Shown in pieces: positions 18,383-26,687 of a stretch of 64,000 nucleotides of DNA (position 1 is its first letter; the number at the start of each line of letters is the position of its first letter). Origin of the DNA: Microcoleus sp. FACHB-831 (GTDB lineage: Bacteria; Cyanobacteriota; Cyanobacteriia; Cyanobacteriales; FACHB-T130); the NCBI RefSeq assembly GCF_014695585.1, contig NZ_JACJON010000018.1, positions 26,964 to 90,963 on the forward strand, written 5' to 3'. A program made the translations under genes and the position numbers. A model generated the notes under the pieces. The model was given only the letters and a program-made list of their open reading frames with translations. It ran no database searches and was not told where the DNA came from.

Positions 18383-19483
18383 CTAACGATTTGGCAAAAT
18401 TTCCTCTGACGATTCTGTTATTTTTAGGGGAAGTTGCGCTAATTGACGCTCTGATGCCTCCAACTGGCGTAGTTCTGAGGTCGTGGCGCTAAGCGAGACG
18501 GCTTCAGGTTGGCTGCGCGATCGCCACTTTTGCGCTAAAGCATCGCGCTGATTAATTAGATAAATACTAACTAAGGTAAGGGCGACGCCAGTCCACTGTA
18601 ACGGGCTGAGAACCTCAGCTAGGAAGATGCTGCCAAACAACAGGGCGAATACTGGTGTAAGAAAGGTCAGGGAACTGAGACTGGTTAGGCTGCCGCTAGA
18701 AGCAAAGTAAAAGAATAACCCGTAGGCGATCGCGCTGCCAAATACGGTCGAGTAACCCAACGCCATCCACCCATACGAATCAATATTCGTCCACTGCTCT
18801 GATTCCCACAATCCTGAGAGTGCAAATAACGGCAGACCGCCTAAAATCATGTGCCATCCCGTCGCTGTAACTGGATCGGCATATCGACAAACCGCCCTAA
18901 TTGTCACCGTTCCCACTGCCATTGACAACGCTGCCAATAACATTAACCACTGCCCGTTCTCAAATAGCTGAAATATAGAGCTTATTTGCAACGTCCCTAC
19001 TGTCGATATTCCTCCGTGCAGCAGGTTGAAAACCAACTCATCGCCTACGCCTATTAAAGTAATACCCAAAACGCCCGCGCCCAGACCTATACAGCCCCAA
19101 AAGTTTATCTGTTCTCCATACAACCACCACGACAGCAAAGCTACAGCTAAGGGTTGAGAGTCAATCATCACCGAACCCAAACCAGCAGTGGTTCTAACCA
19201 GTCCAAAGGCTAAAAAGCCTTGAAACATTGCGCCATCCACTAGGGCAAACAAGCCGATCCACAGCCAAGCCGCCCACCCTTTGGGTTGCGGTCTGCCCAT
19301 CAAAAATGCTGCAATCAGAACTAATATGCCAGCGGGCACTAAGCGCACCCCAGCCATAAATAGCGGTGTGGTATTGGGGATGACACCTTTCATCGCTACC
19401 ATTGCTGTCCCCCAAAGGAAAAATGGGGCTATTAGTAGCATTGTTGCTAGAGGAAGTCTGGATTCCGTGAGTTTTAGCTGCAT
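18383..19483 (-). CDS. EamA/DMT-superfamily exporter
   Basis: The 366-residue protein has about ten hydrophobic helices in two homologous halves. Typical pieces are FFLWGTAMVAMKGVIPNTTPL near the start, LVDGAMFQGFLAFGLVRTTAGLGSVMIDSQPLAVALLSW ending the first half, and SSLTFLTPVFALLFGSIFLAEVLSPLQWTGVALTLVSIYLINQR in the second. The C-terminal 50 residues are hydrophilic. DMT exporters remove amino acids, metabolites or drugs from the cytosol; this sequence does not identify the cargo. It begins with an ATG just inside a HIP1 octamer. Confidence 0.92.
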   Translation of the reverse strand: MQLKLTESRLPLATMLLIAPFFLWGTAMVAMKGVIPNTTPLFMAGVRLVPAGILVLIAAFLMGRPQPKGWAAWLWIGLFALVDGAMFQGFLAFGLVRTTAGLGSVMIDSQPLAVALLSWWLYGEQINFWGCIGLGAGVLGITLIGVGDELVFNLLHGGISTVGTLQISSIFQLFENGQWLMLLAALSMAVGTVTIRAVCRYADPVTATGWHMILGGLPLFALSGLWESEQWTNIDSYGWMALGYSTVFGSAIAYGLFFYFASSGSLTSLSSLTFLTPVFALLFGSIFLAEVLSPLQWTGVALTLVSIYLINQRDALAQKWRSRSQPEAVSLSATTSELRQLEASERQLAQLPLKITESSEEILPNR

Positions 19484-20145
19484 GCGATCGCGTTTGTGGG
19501 AATTACACGGCTTTGCTTTACATTATTGTACTCAATTGTGAACTTGTGTTAAGCAATTGCGATCGCCTTGCGGCATATCTCCAGACTTGGGTATTTAGGA
19601 TTGCCATACCTAATTTATGTCCGCATATGCTATTTTTATCGCATTCAGAATACAAGCCTGTAGAGCGTTTTAGGGTTTTTTGTAACGGACGTAACAAACT
19701 TGCTTAACATCAGGCTCATTCTTTAGAGAGAAAATGACTTGGTTCCTGGGATAGAAGTTTGGCGAGACAGTAACAGTTACTTTTCTTAATATCGACGGAG
19801 CGAGTTGAAGCCAGGGTGTTACCAACAATGGTTTCGCGAAAGGTGAGGATTGGGGCTAGTAGGTGTAGCTAGCAGCGATCGCGATCGCGTTCCAAACACT
19901 CCTGGTTACTAACTCATTTTAGTTGCAAGCCAGGAGACACAGAGTAACTGGAAAAAACTACCGCCAGATCGCAAGCTGAAAATTTTTGGCTTGGCCCAAG
20001 TGATCTGGTCAGTAGCGCTGATTGAGGAAGGCTCAAGACTCTTAAAGAGGTCTGCGTTCGGTCTACTCAATTCAGCAGGTAAGTAGTTGTCAATGACTTT
20101 TTGAATATTAACAACCCGCAGGGATCTAAAAGAGAAACAAATACT
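19484..20145. other. 662-bp intergenic region with a structured segment
   Basis: No gene is convincing. The region has overlapping HIP1 sites near 19876-19889 and, just after, nested inverted repeats: CTCCTGG (19899-19905) with CCAGGAG (19930-19936), and an inner AACT/AGTT pair. The last 200 bases precede the WGxxGxxG protein and are probably its leader and promoter. A small RNA or a structured 5' leader is possible. Confidence 0.4.
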
Positions 20146-20814
20146 ATGAAGCCTTCTGATTTTTCAAAAGTTGTTTTGGCGAGTGCTTTTGCCCTGAGTG
20201 CAGCTACTTTGCCCTTAACGGTACCTGCTTCTGCCCAGACTGGCACATCTACTGGTGGCTCGACAACAGGTAGTGGCACATCTAGTGGTGGTACGACATC
20301 AGGTACTGGCACTAGCACATCACCCAGCACCACAGGTACTAGCGCATCACCCAGCACAACCGGGGGAACTGGCACGACAGGAACTGACACCACTACTGGT
20401 ACTGGCACGACTGGAGGAACTGGCAGTGGTCTAGGCAGCACGCCGGGGGGAAGCAGCACATCACCCAGCACGACAGGAACTGACACGACTACCGGGACTA
20501 CTGGCACGACAGGTGGAAGTAGCACTACTGGTACTGGCACGACAGGTGGAAGCAGCACATCACCCAGCACGACCGGAACTGACACGACTACCGGGACTAC
20601 TGGCACGACAGGTGGAAGCAGCACATCACCCAGCACGACTGGAACTGATACGACAACCGGGACTGGCACGACGACTACAGGTACTACCCCTTACCAACAA
20701 GTTAGCCCTGAAAGACGCGATCGCAATAATAACTGGGGCTGGCTGGGATTATTAGGTCTAATCGGTCTCGCCAATCTGTTCCGTAAGAACAACGACAACT
20801 CCGCTTATCGTTAA
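20146..20814 (+). CDS. secreted low-complexity Thr/Gly/Ser protein with a WGxxGxxG-type C-terminal anchor
   Basis: The true start is the ATG at 20146 (MKPSDFSKVVLASAFALSAATL); the longer frame begins with TTG. A signal peptide ends at PASAQ. It is followed by about 130 residues of imperfect repeats of GTDTTTGTTGTTGGSSTSPS type, then a short linker and the C-terminal segment NNWGWLGLLGLIGLANLFRK. That ending fits the WGxxGxxG family of small exported cyanobacterial proteins, whose short glycine-rich helix is followed by basic residues. The function of the family is not known to me; a cell-surface role is inferred. The repeats are likely to vary in number between strains. Confidence 0.82.
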   Translation: MKPSDFSKVVLASAFALSAATLPLTVPASAQTGTSTGGSTTGSGTSSGGTTSGTGTSTSPSTTGTSASPSTTGGTGTTGTDTTTGTGTTGGTGSGLGSTPGGSSTSPSTTGTDTTTGTTGTTGGSSTTGTGTTGGSSTSPSTTGTDTTTGTTGTTGGSSTSPSTTGTDTTTGTGTTTTGTTPYQQVSPERRDRNNNWGWLGLLGLIGLANLFRKNNDNSAYR

Positions 20815-20857
20815 CGAACGGCCAGAATAATTCTGGTTGCCAATAGTTTTTGTTCCT

Positions 20858-20892
20858 AAGTAGAGTGGAGGCTGTCTCAGCCCACTCTACTT
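20858..20892 (+). terminator. stem-loop terminator after the WGxxGxxG gene
   Basis: An 11-bp perfect stem (AAGTAGAGTGG at 20858-20868, CCACTCTACTT at 20882-20892) is followed by TTTCTG. A smaller palindrome, CCAGAATAATTCTGG, lies at 20822-20836 just after the stop codon. Confidence 0.6.
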
Positions 20893-21181
20893 TCTGCATT
20901 CTCAAATTTTTGATGCCTAACCTTTAGCAGGCATGGAAATAAAAGTATAAATTTCTGTACAGCAAAAGCAAACTCTCCGTCTAAGTTTTATTTAAAAATA
21001 GCCAATTTGCAGATCTGCTCGAGAATTTGGATACGAGACAGGGGGTAAGTATATGAAAATCAGGCTTACAACCAAGCTAGGCCACGAAACTAACAGAGAT
21101 CGTGCAAACTAGAGAAGGGATCGCCGCAAACCGACTTCCCGAAATTAATACATTCTTTCACGACTGGTTCGTTCACCGCAC
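20893..21181. other. intergenic region before the SppA-like gene
   Basis: About 290 bp with no ORF. It presumably carries the promoter of the S49 peptidase gene. No clear element was recognised. Confidence 0.3.
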
Positions 21182-22003
21182 ATGATCTGGCCTTTTAAGC
21201 CCAAATTTCGCAAACAAATAGCCCGAATAGAAATTACAGGAGCGATCGCAGGCGCAACCCGCAAGCGAGTTCTGGAAGCACTTAAAACCATTGAAGAAAA
21301 ACGCTTCCCAGCTCTACTGCTACGCATCGACAGTCCTGGCGGTACGGTTGGGGATTCTCAAGAAATCTACAGCGCCCTAACCAGACTGCGTGAGAAAGTC
21401 AAAATTGTTGCCAGTTTCGGCAATATTTCCGCATCTGGCGGAGTCTACATCGGCATGGGAGCAGAACACATAGTCGCCAACCCAGGCACGATCACGGGTA
21501 GCATCGGCGTTATCATCCGGGGTAATAACATCGAGCGTTTGCTCGAAAAAATTGGAGTTTCTTTCAAAGTTATCAAATCCGGCCCCTATAAAGATATCCT
21601 ATCTTTTGATCGGGAACTGACTGAGCCAGAAAAGGAAATTCTCCAAGAATTGATCGACACCAGTTACCTCCAGTTTGTCCAAACTGTTGCTTCAGCGCGT
21701 AACCTGGACATTGAAAAAGTAAAAAGTTTCGCCGATGGGCGCATTTTTACCGGAGAACAGGCTAAAGAGTTGGGTATCGTTGACAGGCTGGGAACTGAGG
21801 AAGATGCAAGGCGCTGGGCAGCAGAATTAGCAAATCTAGACCCTGAGAAAGCTCAGTGTTATACCTTAGAAGAGCGTAAACCCTTGTTAACCCGTCTGAC
21901 ATCACAAAAAGTGCAATTGCCAACAAGGTTGGCAACTGGGTTAGAGTGGTTAGAGTTTGATCAATCTACCAGCGGCCTGCCTTTGTGGTTATATAGACCA
22001 TAA
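21182..22003 (+). CDS. sppA: signal peptide peptidase SppA-like, S49 family (short form)
   Basis: The 273-residue protein is a single S49 unit rather than the double-unit SppA of E. coli. It shows the strand IARIEITGAIAG, LLLRIDSPGGTVGDSQEIYSAL, the nucleophile serine in NISASGGVYIGMGAEHIVANPGTITGSIGVI, and a lysine in KSGPYKDILSFDREL that in short SppA proteins forms the Ser-Lys dyad across subunits. It should degrade signal peptides or membrane protein fragments at the plasma or thylakoid membrane. There is no clear N-terminal transmembrane helix (the start is MIWPFKPKFRKQIA), so it may be peripheral. It sits 142 bp upstream of aroH. Confidence 0.9.
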   Translation: MIWPFKPKFRKQIARIEITGAIAGATRKRVLEALKTIEEKRFPALLLRIDSPGGTVGDSQEIYSALTRLREKVKIVASFGNISASGGVYIGMGAEHIVANPGTITGSIGVIIRGNNIERLLEKIGVSFKVIKSGPYKDILSFDRELTEPEKEILQELIDTSYLQFVQTVASARNLDIEKVKSFADGRIFTGEQAKELGIVDRLGTEEDARRWAAELANLDPEKAQCYTLEERKPLLTRLTSQKVQLPTRLATGLEWLEFDQSTSGLPLWLYRP

Positions 22004-22048
22004 TCGCTAGGTAATTGGTTATTAGTTTTTGGTTGTTCGTTGTTATAG

Positions 22049-22099
22049 TTGTGGGTTGTTGGCAGTTAGCGATCGCTGCTAATAACCAACAACCCACAA
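22049..22099. repeat. 14-bp inverted repeat enclosing a HIP1 site
   Basis: TTGTGGGTTGTTGG (22049-22062) and CCAACAACCCACAA (22086-22099) are perfect arms around a loop holding TTAGCGATCGCTGCTAA, itself partly palindromic. It lies between the S49 peptidase gene and aroH and could act as a terminator-like hairpin or be a mobile-type repeat. Confidence 0.55.
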
Positions 22100-22132
22100 G
22101 AAAATTAACAATTAAAAAATAAGTAAATAAAC

Positions 22133-22137
22133 GGAGG
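22133..22137 (+). promoter_or_regulatory. ribosome binding site deciding the aroH start
   Basis: GGAGG lies eight bases before the GTG at 22146 and supports that codon as the aroH start. Confidence 0.7.
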
Positions 22138-22145
22138 ATTTTTGC

Positions 22146-22532
22146 GTGGAGTGGCGAGTAAAAGGAATTCGCGGGGCAACAACTGTTTCAGAAAATTCCG
22201 TTCAGGCTATCCGAGAAGCGGTCACGGAACTGATGGATGAATTGGAATCGCGTAATCAACTAGACCCAGATGAGATTATCAGCGTTGTTTTCTCTGTCAC
22301 CCGCGATCTAGATGCTATCTTTCCTGCCGCGATCGCCCGCCAGCGTCCTTTCTGGGACAACGTTCCCCTCCTCGACGTGCAGCAAATGCACGTCGAAGGC
22401 GGCTTAGAGCGTTGCATCCGGTTTTTAATTCACGTTAATATGCCAGCCGCCCATAAGAAAATTCATCATCCTTATCTGCGCGGGGCAAAAAACCTTAGAC
22501 CAGATTGGCAACTCGCTCCAGCCACCTTGTAG
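22146..22532 (+). CDS. aroH: chorismate mutase, AroH class
   Basis: The 128-residue protein matches monofunctional AroH-type chorismate mutase over its whole length: VKGIRGATTVSENSV at the start, LDPDEIISVVFSVTRDLDAIFPA in the middle, and the RCIRFLIHVN motif carrying the active-site arginine and Tyr/His region near the end. It converts chorismate to prephenate for phenylalanine and tyrosine synthesis, as a trimer in the cytosol. It starts with GTG, preceded by a good GGAGG site. Confidence 0.95.
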   Translation: MEWRVKGIRGATTVSENSVQAIREAVTELMDELESRNQLDPDEIISVVFSVTRDLDAIFPAAIARQRPFWDNVPLLDVQQMHVEGGLERCIRFLIHVNMPAAHKKIHHPYLRGAKNLRPDWQLAPATL

Positions 22533-22680
22533 GTTTCCCCAACTCTAAAACTTTCCTGTTGCACGAAATTATAGCTTCTCCCCCGCTTCCTTCCCCCTCT
22601 CGGAAGGAGGCTAAGGGGTTAAATTTGTTGCAACATTTAATTATCTATAAAAAACAATTTTGGCTAAAAGTGAGTTGGGG

Positions 22681-24144
22681 ATGCACTGGTCTATCAAAAA
22701 CAAGATCGTCGGAGGTTTTGCTCTAGGCTCGGCAATTTTGCTCACTTCTGGTTTGGTTGGTTATGCGCGCACCCTTAGCCTGATCCAGGACAGTCGCTGG
22801 ACTGCACATACGCAAGAGGTGCTTAAAGAACTGCAAAAAACACTCACCACTGTTACTGATGCCGAAACTGGACAGCGGGGCTATATCATCACAGGAGAAG
22901 AAACTTATCTAGAACCTTATAACAAGGCCATCTTTGCCATAGATGAACGTATACAGCGGCTGAGGAAATTGACAGCAGATAACGTCAACCAACAACGACG
23001 GATTAACGTCCTACAGTTGAAAATTTCCGACAGATTTGAGCTTCTTAAGTATACGATTGAATTACGCAAGACAAAAGGATATAACGCTGCGTGGGAATTT
23101 GTCTTGACTGGTTCGGGAAAACAGATAATGGATGAAATCCGGAATCTGATCGACCAGATGGAAACTGAGGAGAACGCTTTGCTGGCTGGTCGGTCTGAGA
23201 AGGAGAAAACTAGCGCCCACAACACAATTCTAAGTTACTTAATTGGTATATTTCTGAATTTTTGCCTGCTCTGCTTTGTCTATTATCAAATGCATCGCGA
23301 GATCTCCAAGCGCCAACAGGCAGAAAAGCAAATAATAGATTTGAATCAAGAATTGATGCGCCAAAGTGTTGAACTAGCAGCTGCTAACAAAGAGTTAGAG
23401 GCTTTTAACTACTCTGTTTCGCACGACCTACGCGCACCGCTACGACATATCAACGGTTTTACACTGCTGCTACAGCAATTTTACGCTGACAGTCTGGATG
23501 AGGAGGGTAAGGAGTATCTCCAACGTATGGCGCTGGCAGGTCAACGGATGGGGAAAATGATTGATGATTTCCTCAATTTATCGCGCATTTCACGCACTCC
23601 AGTTCAACCGCAAAGCGTTGATTTGAGCAGCCTAGCGGAAAGTATTGCACTCCAGCTGCAAAGTACGCAAGCTGACCGCAACGTAACATTTAACATAGCC
23701 AAAGGTGCGATCGCTCAAGGGGACGAAGGGCTATTACGATTAATGTTAGAAAACTTACTGGGTAATGCTTGGAAGTACACAAGTTCTAAAGTAAATGCCA
23801 TCATTGAATTTGGCATAGTTGATAGTAACCGGAGACCAGGGGCTGGTGACGCTGAACTAGAGGAACGCAATAATGCATTTACGGCCTCTTCCCAATCCCC
23901 AACCCCTAATCCCCAATTGCCTACCCCTATTTACTTCGTCCGCGATAACGGTGTTGGTTTTGATATTAAACACGCTGAAAAAATATTTAAACCTTTCCAG
24001 CGTTTGCACTCGATTACTGAGTTTGAAGGCACGGGAGTTGGCTTAGCTACAGTGGGGCGAATAATTGAGCGTCATAGCGGTCGCATTTGGGTTGAAGCAA
24101 GTGTTGAACAAGGTGCGACCTTTTATTTCACGCTGGGTTTGTGA
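22681..24144 (+). CDS. CHASE3-domain sensor histidine kinase
   Basis: About 487 residues. A short cytoplasmic start and a transmembrane helix (VGGFALGSAILLTSGLVGYA) are followed by a CHASE3-type extracytoplasmic helical sensor (TDAETGQRGYIITGEETYL). A second helix (TILSYLIGIFLNFCLLCFVYYQM), a coiled coil and the HisKA domain follow, with the phosphorylated histidine in FNYSVSHDLRAPLRHINGF. The ATPase has N box LLENLLGNAWKYTS, G1 VRDNGVGFD and G2 EGTGVGLATV. The kinase core resembles that of cyanobacterial phytochrome-type kinases. Between the N and G1 boxes there is an extra loop of about 35 residues, part of it encoded by CCCCAAT-like heptad repeats (23890-23930). I choose the ATG at 22681 over the TTG at 22660. 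No response regulator is next to it. Its 3' end overlaps convergent crtR by 22 bp. Confidence 0.9.
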   Translation: MHWSIKNKIVGGFALGSAILLTSGLVGYARTLSLIQDSRWTAHTQEVLKELQKTLTTVTDAETGQRGYIITGEETYLEPYNKAIFAIDERIQRLRKLTADNVNQQRRINVLQLKISDRFELLKYTIELRKTKGYNAAWEFVLTGSGKQIMDEIRNLIDQMETEENALLAGRSEKEKTSAHNTILSYLIGIFLNFCLLCFVYYQMHREISKRQQAEKQIIDLNQELMRQSVELAAANKELEAFNYSVSHDLRAPLRHINGFTLLLQQFYADSLDEEGKEYLQRMALAGQRMGKMIDDFLNLSRISRTPVQPQSVDLSSLAESIALQLQSTQADRNVTFNIAKGAIAQGDEGLLRLMLENLLGNAWKYTSSKVNAIIEFGIVDSNRRPGAGDAELEERNNAFTASSQSPTPNPQLPTPIYFVRDNGVGFDIKHAEKIFKPFQRLHSITEFEGTGVGLATVGRIIERHSGRIWVEASVEQGATFYFTLGL

Positions 24145-25013
24145 CCGTGAAAATGGATGCCCAAAAAGAGGTCATAGACGAAACTCCAAAAAGCTTTCCC
24201 TTTCCACAATCCCAAAGTTTGCGGAGATCCTTTGGCATCTAATAATGGCTTAATAGCGTAATAGGTTGGCTGGTAGTTATACCAGGGAACAGAAGGCCAC
24301 AAGTGATGAATGAGATGGTAATTTTGCCCCATAATTAACACATTTAAAATTGAGTTGGGGTAGACTCTAGCATTCTTCCAGCGATCGCGATCTTGGAATG
24401 GTCTGTGCGGTAAATAATCGAAAAACAATCCTAGTGCCAGCCCTACTATGAAAGAGGGTATAAACCAAAAATTGAGAATGTAACCCAAAAAGTGGTATTG
24501 AATTGACACATAGAAAATAGAACCGACTACCAATCGGCTCAAAAACCATTCCAGCAATTCATATTTGCGCCACAGCCGCCTTTTAAAGAAAAATACTTCG
24601 TGGTATAGAAAGCGCACCGGAATTAACCACAGCGGCCCACCTGTAGAAACATAATGATCCGGGTCGTTTTCCGGATCGTTTACATTTGCATGATGCTGTA
24701 AGTGAACGCGGGTAAAGACGGGGTAGGCAAATGCTAACATCAACGCGCTGCCATGCCCTAACATAGCATTGACAATTTTATTACGATGGGCAGATTGGTG
24801 GCAGGCATCATGAATCACCGTCCCGCAGATATGCAAAGCAATGACGTTGATGACAAAGCAGCACCAATCAGGCCAGTTCCACAGCCAATAACCAAAGTTT
24901 GATAGCACGGCAGCGATCGCCGATGCTAAAAACATTAGTAGTGTCGGGCTTAGATTCGCTGGCGCTTCCAAATATTCTCTGGGAACTGTCAGCGCCTTTA
25001 CTGCCTCAGACAT
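24123..25013 (-). CDS. crtR: beta-carotene hydroxylase, CrtR type
   Basis: The 296-residue membrane protein is very close to Synechocystis CrtR. Histidine clusters for the di-iron site are all present: HDACHQSAH near 68-76, HLQHHANVNDPENDPDH near 104, FFDYLPHRP and GQNYHLIHHLWPS near 230-242. Hydrophobic segments between them fit a fatty-acid-desaturase-like fold. CrtR adds 3-hydroxyl groups to beta-carotene and myxol-type precursors, giving zeaxanthin and related xanthophylls in the membrane. The ATG at 25013 aligns with the known family start. A CrtX-like glycosyltransferase lies about 8 kb away, so both steps of xanthophyll glycoside synthesis may be encoded here, though not as an operon. 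Confidence 0.96.
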   Translation of the reverse strand: MSEAVKALTVPREYLEAPANLSPTLLMFLASAIAAVLSNFGYWLWNWPDWCCFVINVIALHICGTVIHDACHQSAHRNKIVNAMLGHGSALMLAFAYPVFTRVHLQHHANVNDPENDPDHYVSTGGPLWLIPVRFLYHEVFFFKRRLWRKYELLEWFLSRLVVGSIFYVSIQYHFLGYILNFWFIPSFIVGLALGLFFDYLPHRPFQDRDRWKNARVYPNSILNVLIMGQNYHLIHHLWPSVPWYNYQPTYYAIKPLLDAKGSPQTLGLWKGKAFWSFVYDLFLGIHFHGHKPSVK

Positions 25014-25344
25014 CTTTGCTTGTACTCCTTTTAATTAGACTAGACTGCAAAATCTTACCAAGGGCGTAGATACTCAGAACTGAAGGGAACATTTTTCAGT
25101 TTTACCCGTCATACTGACATCTAGGGGAGCAGTATACGTTTATAGCAATACCCCGCTGCGTCCAGTTTCAGCAGTTGCCCGCCCAGGTTCGCCTCTTCCG
25201 TAGTATAAGATACAAAGGCTATTTACAAAGATTTGTGAAGTAAGTAGCTAATTTAATTATCAGGATGCTGGGTAAGAAGCAGGGATGTTGGGGGGCGATG
25301 CGGGGCAAAAAAGAGTCTTGAAATCTGCTATGAGGATTGTTTCT
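25014..25344. other. divergent intergenic region between crtR and the COP23 gene
   Basis: About 330 bp that must hold both promoters. No RNA gene or strong hairpin was seen. An upstream in-frame ATG for the COP23 protein exists at 25285, so part of this region may be coding if that start is used. Confidence 0.3.
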
Positions 25345-26178
25345 ATGTCACGACCGATGTATAAGGTTTCGTTGAAAAGTATTGGTTTAGCAATTGGTTT
25401 GGGAATGGTAGTAAGTATGGGGGCGGCGATCGCCGCCGAGCCGAATACCACCTCAAACGACTCCTTAACTAAACCTCAACGTGAAGATGTTGAGGTAGAT
25501 ACTAAGACAGAAGGTGACGAGTCAACAACGACAACCACTGGTTCAGCATCGGATAACAGAACAGTCACTCAAGCAGCAAGGTTTAGCTGCGAGTTGTTTA
25601 ACGGTCAGCACACCGTAATGTACCACCCAAAAAGCCAACCCAATGAATCCTACCCTTGGGCGACTCCTAGTGCAATGGGGAGCGGTTGGTCGCCAGAACG
25701 TCGTTGTAACGAAATTAGCCGCCGATTGGAAACGTACCGCCCAGATGGCTTGCAAGAACTGCAAACAGCGGTAGAGAATAACTACAATACGATTTGTGTA
25801 ACTACGCAGAAAGATCGCACCTGTAGGATTGTGCTTACAGTACCCCCAGGACAGAGTGCAGATATAACCCGCGATCGCGTGTTTGAAAACCTAACAATTG
25901 CTGACAGTGGCAAAACGACAGAAGGCGTCAACACCTTTGTAGGTGGCGGTAAAGATAGCGAACTGCTAGACCGAATGCTGGGTGCAGCCGGGTTGCCTGG
26001 AGTAGGCAAAGGCATCGGCAGCATCGGCGGAAATTCTATGAGAGCGAATGGTATTAACCTGCGACCCTTCTTAGATTCAGCAGACGGCGGAACTGGGGCA
26101 AAACTGATAGGAGGAGCGCGTTTCCGTAGCAATTCACGCTCTACTCCTCGTCGCTTAAGTCCAGGCAACTTCCGCTAA
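25345..26178 (+). CDS. secreted COP23-domain protein
   Basis: After a signal peptide (YKVSLKSIGLAIGLGMVVSMGAAIAAE) and a Thr-rich linker, the protein carries the COP23 domain: FSCELFNGQHTVMYHP, YPWATPSAMGSGWSPERRC, ISRRLETYRPDGLQEL, ICVTTQKDRTCRIVLTVPPGQ and an RDRVFENL segment. Three or four conserved cysteines fit an oxidised extracytoplasmic fold. COP23 was named for a circadian oscillating, membrane-associated protein of a Synechococcus strain; the biochemical role is unknown. The C-terminal 90 residues are Gly/Ser rich. I prefer the ATG at 25345, preceded by GAGG at good distance. The ATGs at 25330 and 25285 are alternatives that only lengthen the N-terminus. Confidence 0.85.
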   Translation: MSRPMYKVSLKSIGLAIGLGMVVSMGAAIAAEPNTTSNDSLTKPQREDVEVDTKTEGDESTTTTTGSASDNRTVTQAARFSCELFNGQHTVMYHPKSQPNESYPWATPSAMGSGWSPERRCNEISRRLETYRPDGLQELQTAVENNYNTICVTTQKDRTCRIVLTVPPGQSADITRDRVFENLTIADSGKTTEGVNTFVGGGKDSELLDRMLGAAGLPGVGKGIGSIGGNSMRANGINLRPFLDSADGGTGAKLIGGARFRSNSRSTPRRLSPGNFR

Positions 26179-26187
26179 GGAAACCTC

Positions 26188-26222
26188 ACCCTAACCCTCT
26201 CCCACAGGGAGAGGGTTAGGGT
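26188..26222. terminator. 16-bp hairpin between convergent genes, spanning a stop codon
   Basis: ACCCTAACCCTCTCCC (26188-26203) pairs perfectly with 26207-26222 around an ACA loop. It lies just after the COP23 gene and contains the stop codon of the receiver gene on the other strand. It can serve both directions. The sequence is also a very common intergenic repeat type. Confidence 0.65.
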
Positions 26223-26590
26223 TGCAAAGCTTCTGCCACTTGCTCGGCAAGAGTCATGGGGTCGAAAGGTTTAGCAATAACTCCATTAATTCCTAATCGC
26301 TCGAAGCGGCGTCTATCGGCAGCTTGCATCTTTGCCGTTAGCAAAATTACAGGAATGTTTCGCGTCCTTGGATTTTCCTGCAACTTCTCAAACGTACTCG
26401 GGCCATCCAGGTCGGGCATCATCACATCTAGAAGAATAGCATCCGGCAGTTCGGCAGCGGCGACAGCAAGACCCTCACGACCAGAGCCAGCCGTCAGGAC
26501 TTCCCAGTTTCCCACCATCTCCAAAGAAAGTTGAGCCACTTCCCGGATATCCTCTTCATCATCAATCACTAAGATACGCTTTGCCGTCAT
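26216..26590 (-). CDS. single-domain response regulator (receiver only)
   Basis: The 124-residue protein is a CheY-like receiver: KRILVIDDEEDIREV with the acidic pair, phospho-acceptor aspartate in DAILLDVMMPDLDG, switch Thr in VILLTAK and the KP motif in GVIAKPFDPMTL. There is no output domain. It probably shuttles phosphate in a relay with the adjacent hybrid kinase, whose gene ends about 100 bp upstream on the same strand. The start at 26590 has AAGG at suitable spacing. A longer frame reaching 26737 overlaps the kinase gene and carries no recognisable domain. Confidence 0.92.
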   Translation of the reverse strand: MTAKRILVIDDEEDIREVAQLSLEMVGNWEVLTAGSGREGLAVAAAELPDAILLDVMMPDLDGPSTFEKLQENPRTRNIPVILLTAKMQAADRRRFERLGINGVIAKPFDPMTLAEQVAEALQP

Positions 26591-26687
26591 TTTGTACCTT
26601 GTCTGTGTCTGTTGTTCGCTTGACCCATGACCAATGACCCAAAAAGTAAAAAGGCAACTTTTTGCTTTTGCCTTTCTCAACCAGCGA

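Noticed and set aside
19741..20020. Possible RNase P RNA or cobalamin riboswitch
   Set aside because: Short strings (ACTACCGCC; AGCCAGGAGAC) recall parts of these RNAs, but the other conserved blocks are missing.
20067..20669. 200-residue minus-strand ORF rich in Pro and Val
   Set aside because: It is the reverse complement of the Thr/Gly repeat gene, which has a proper signal peptide and start; the Pro/Val run is only the antisense of those repeats.
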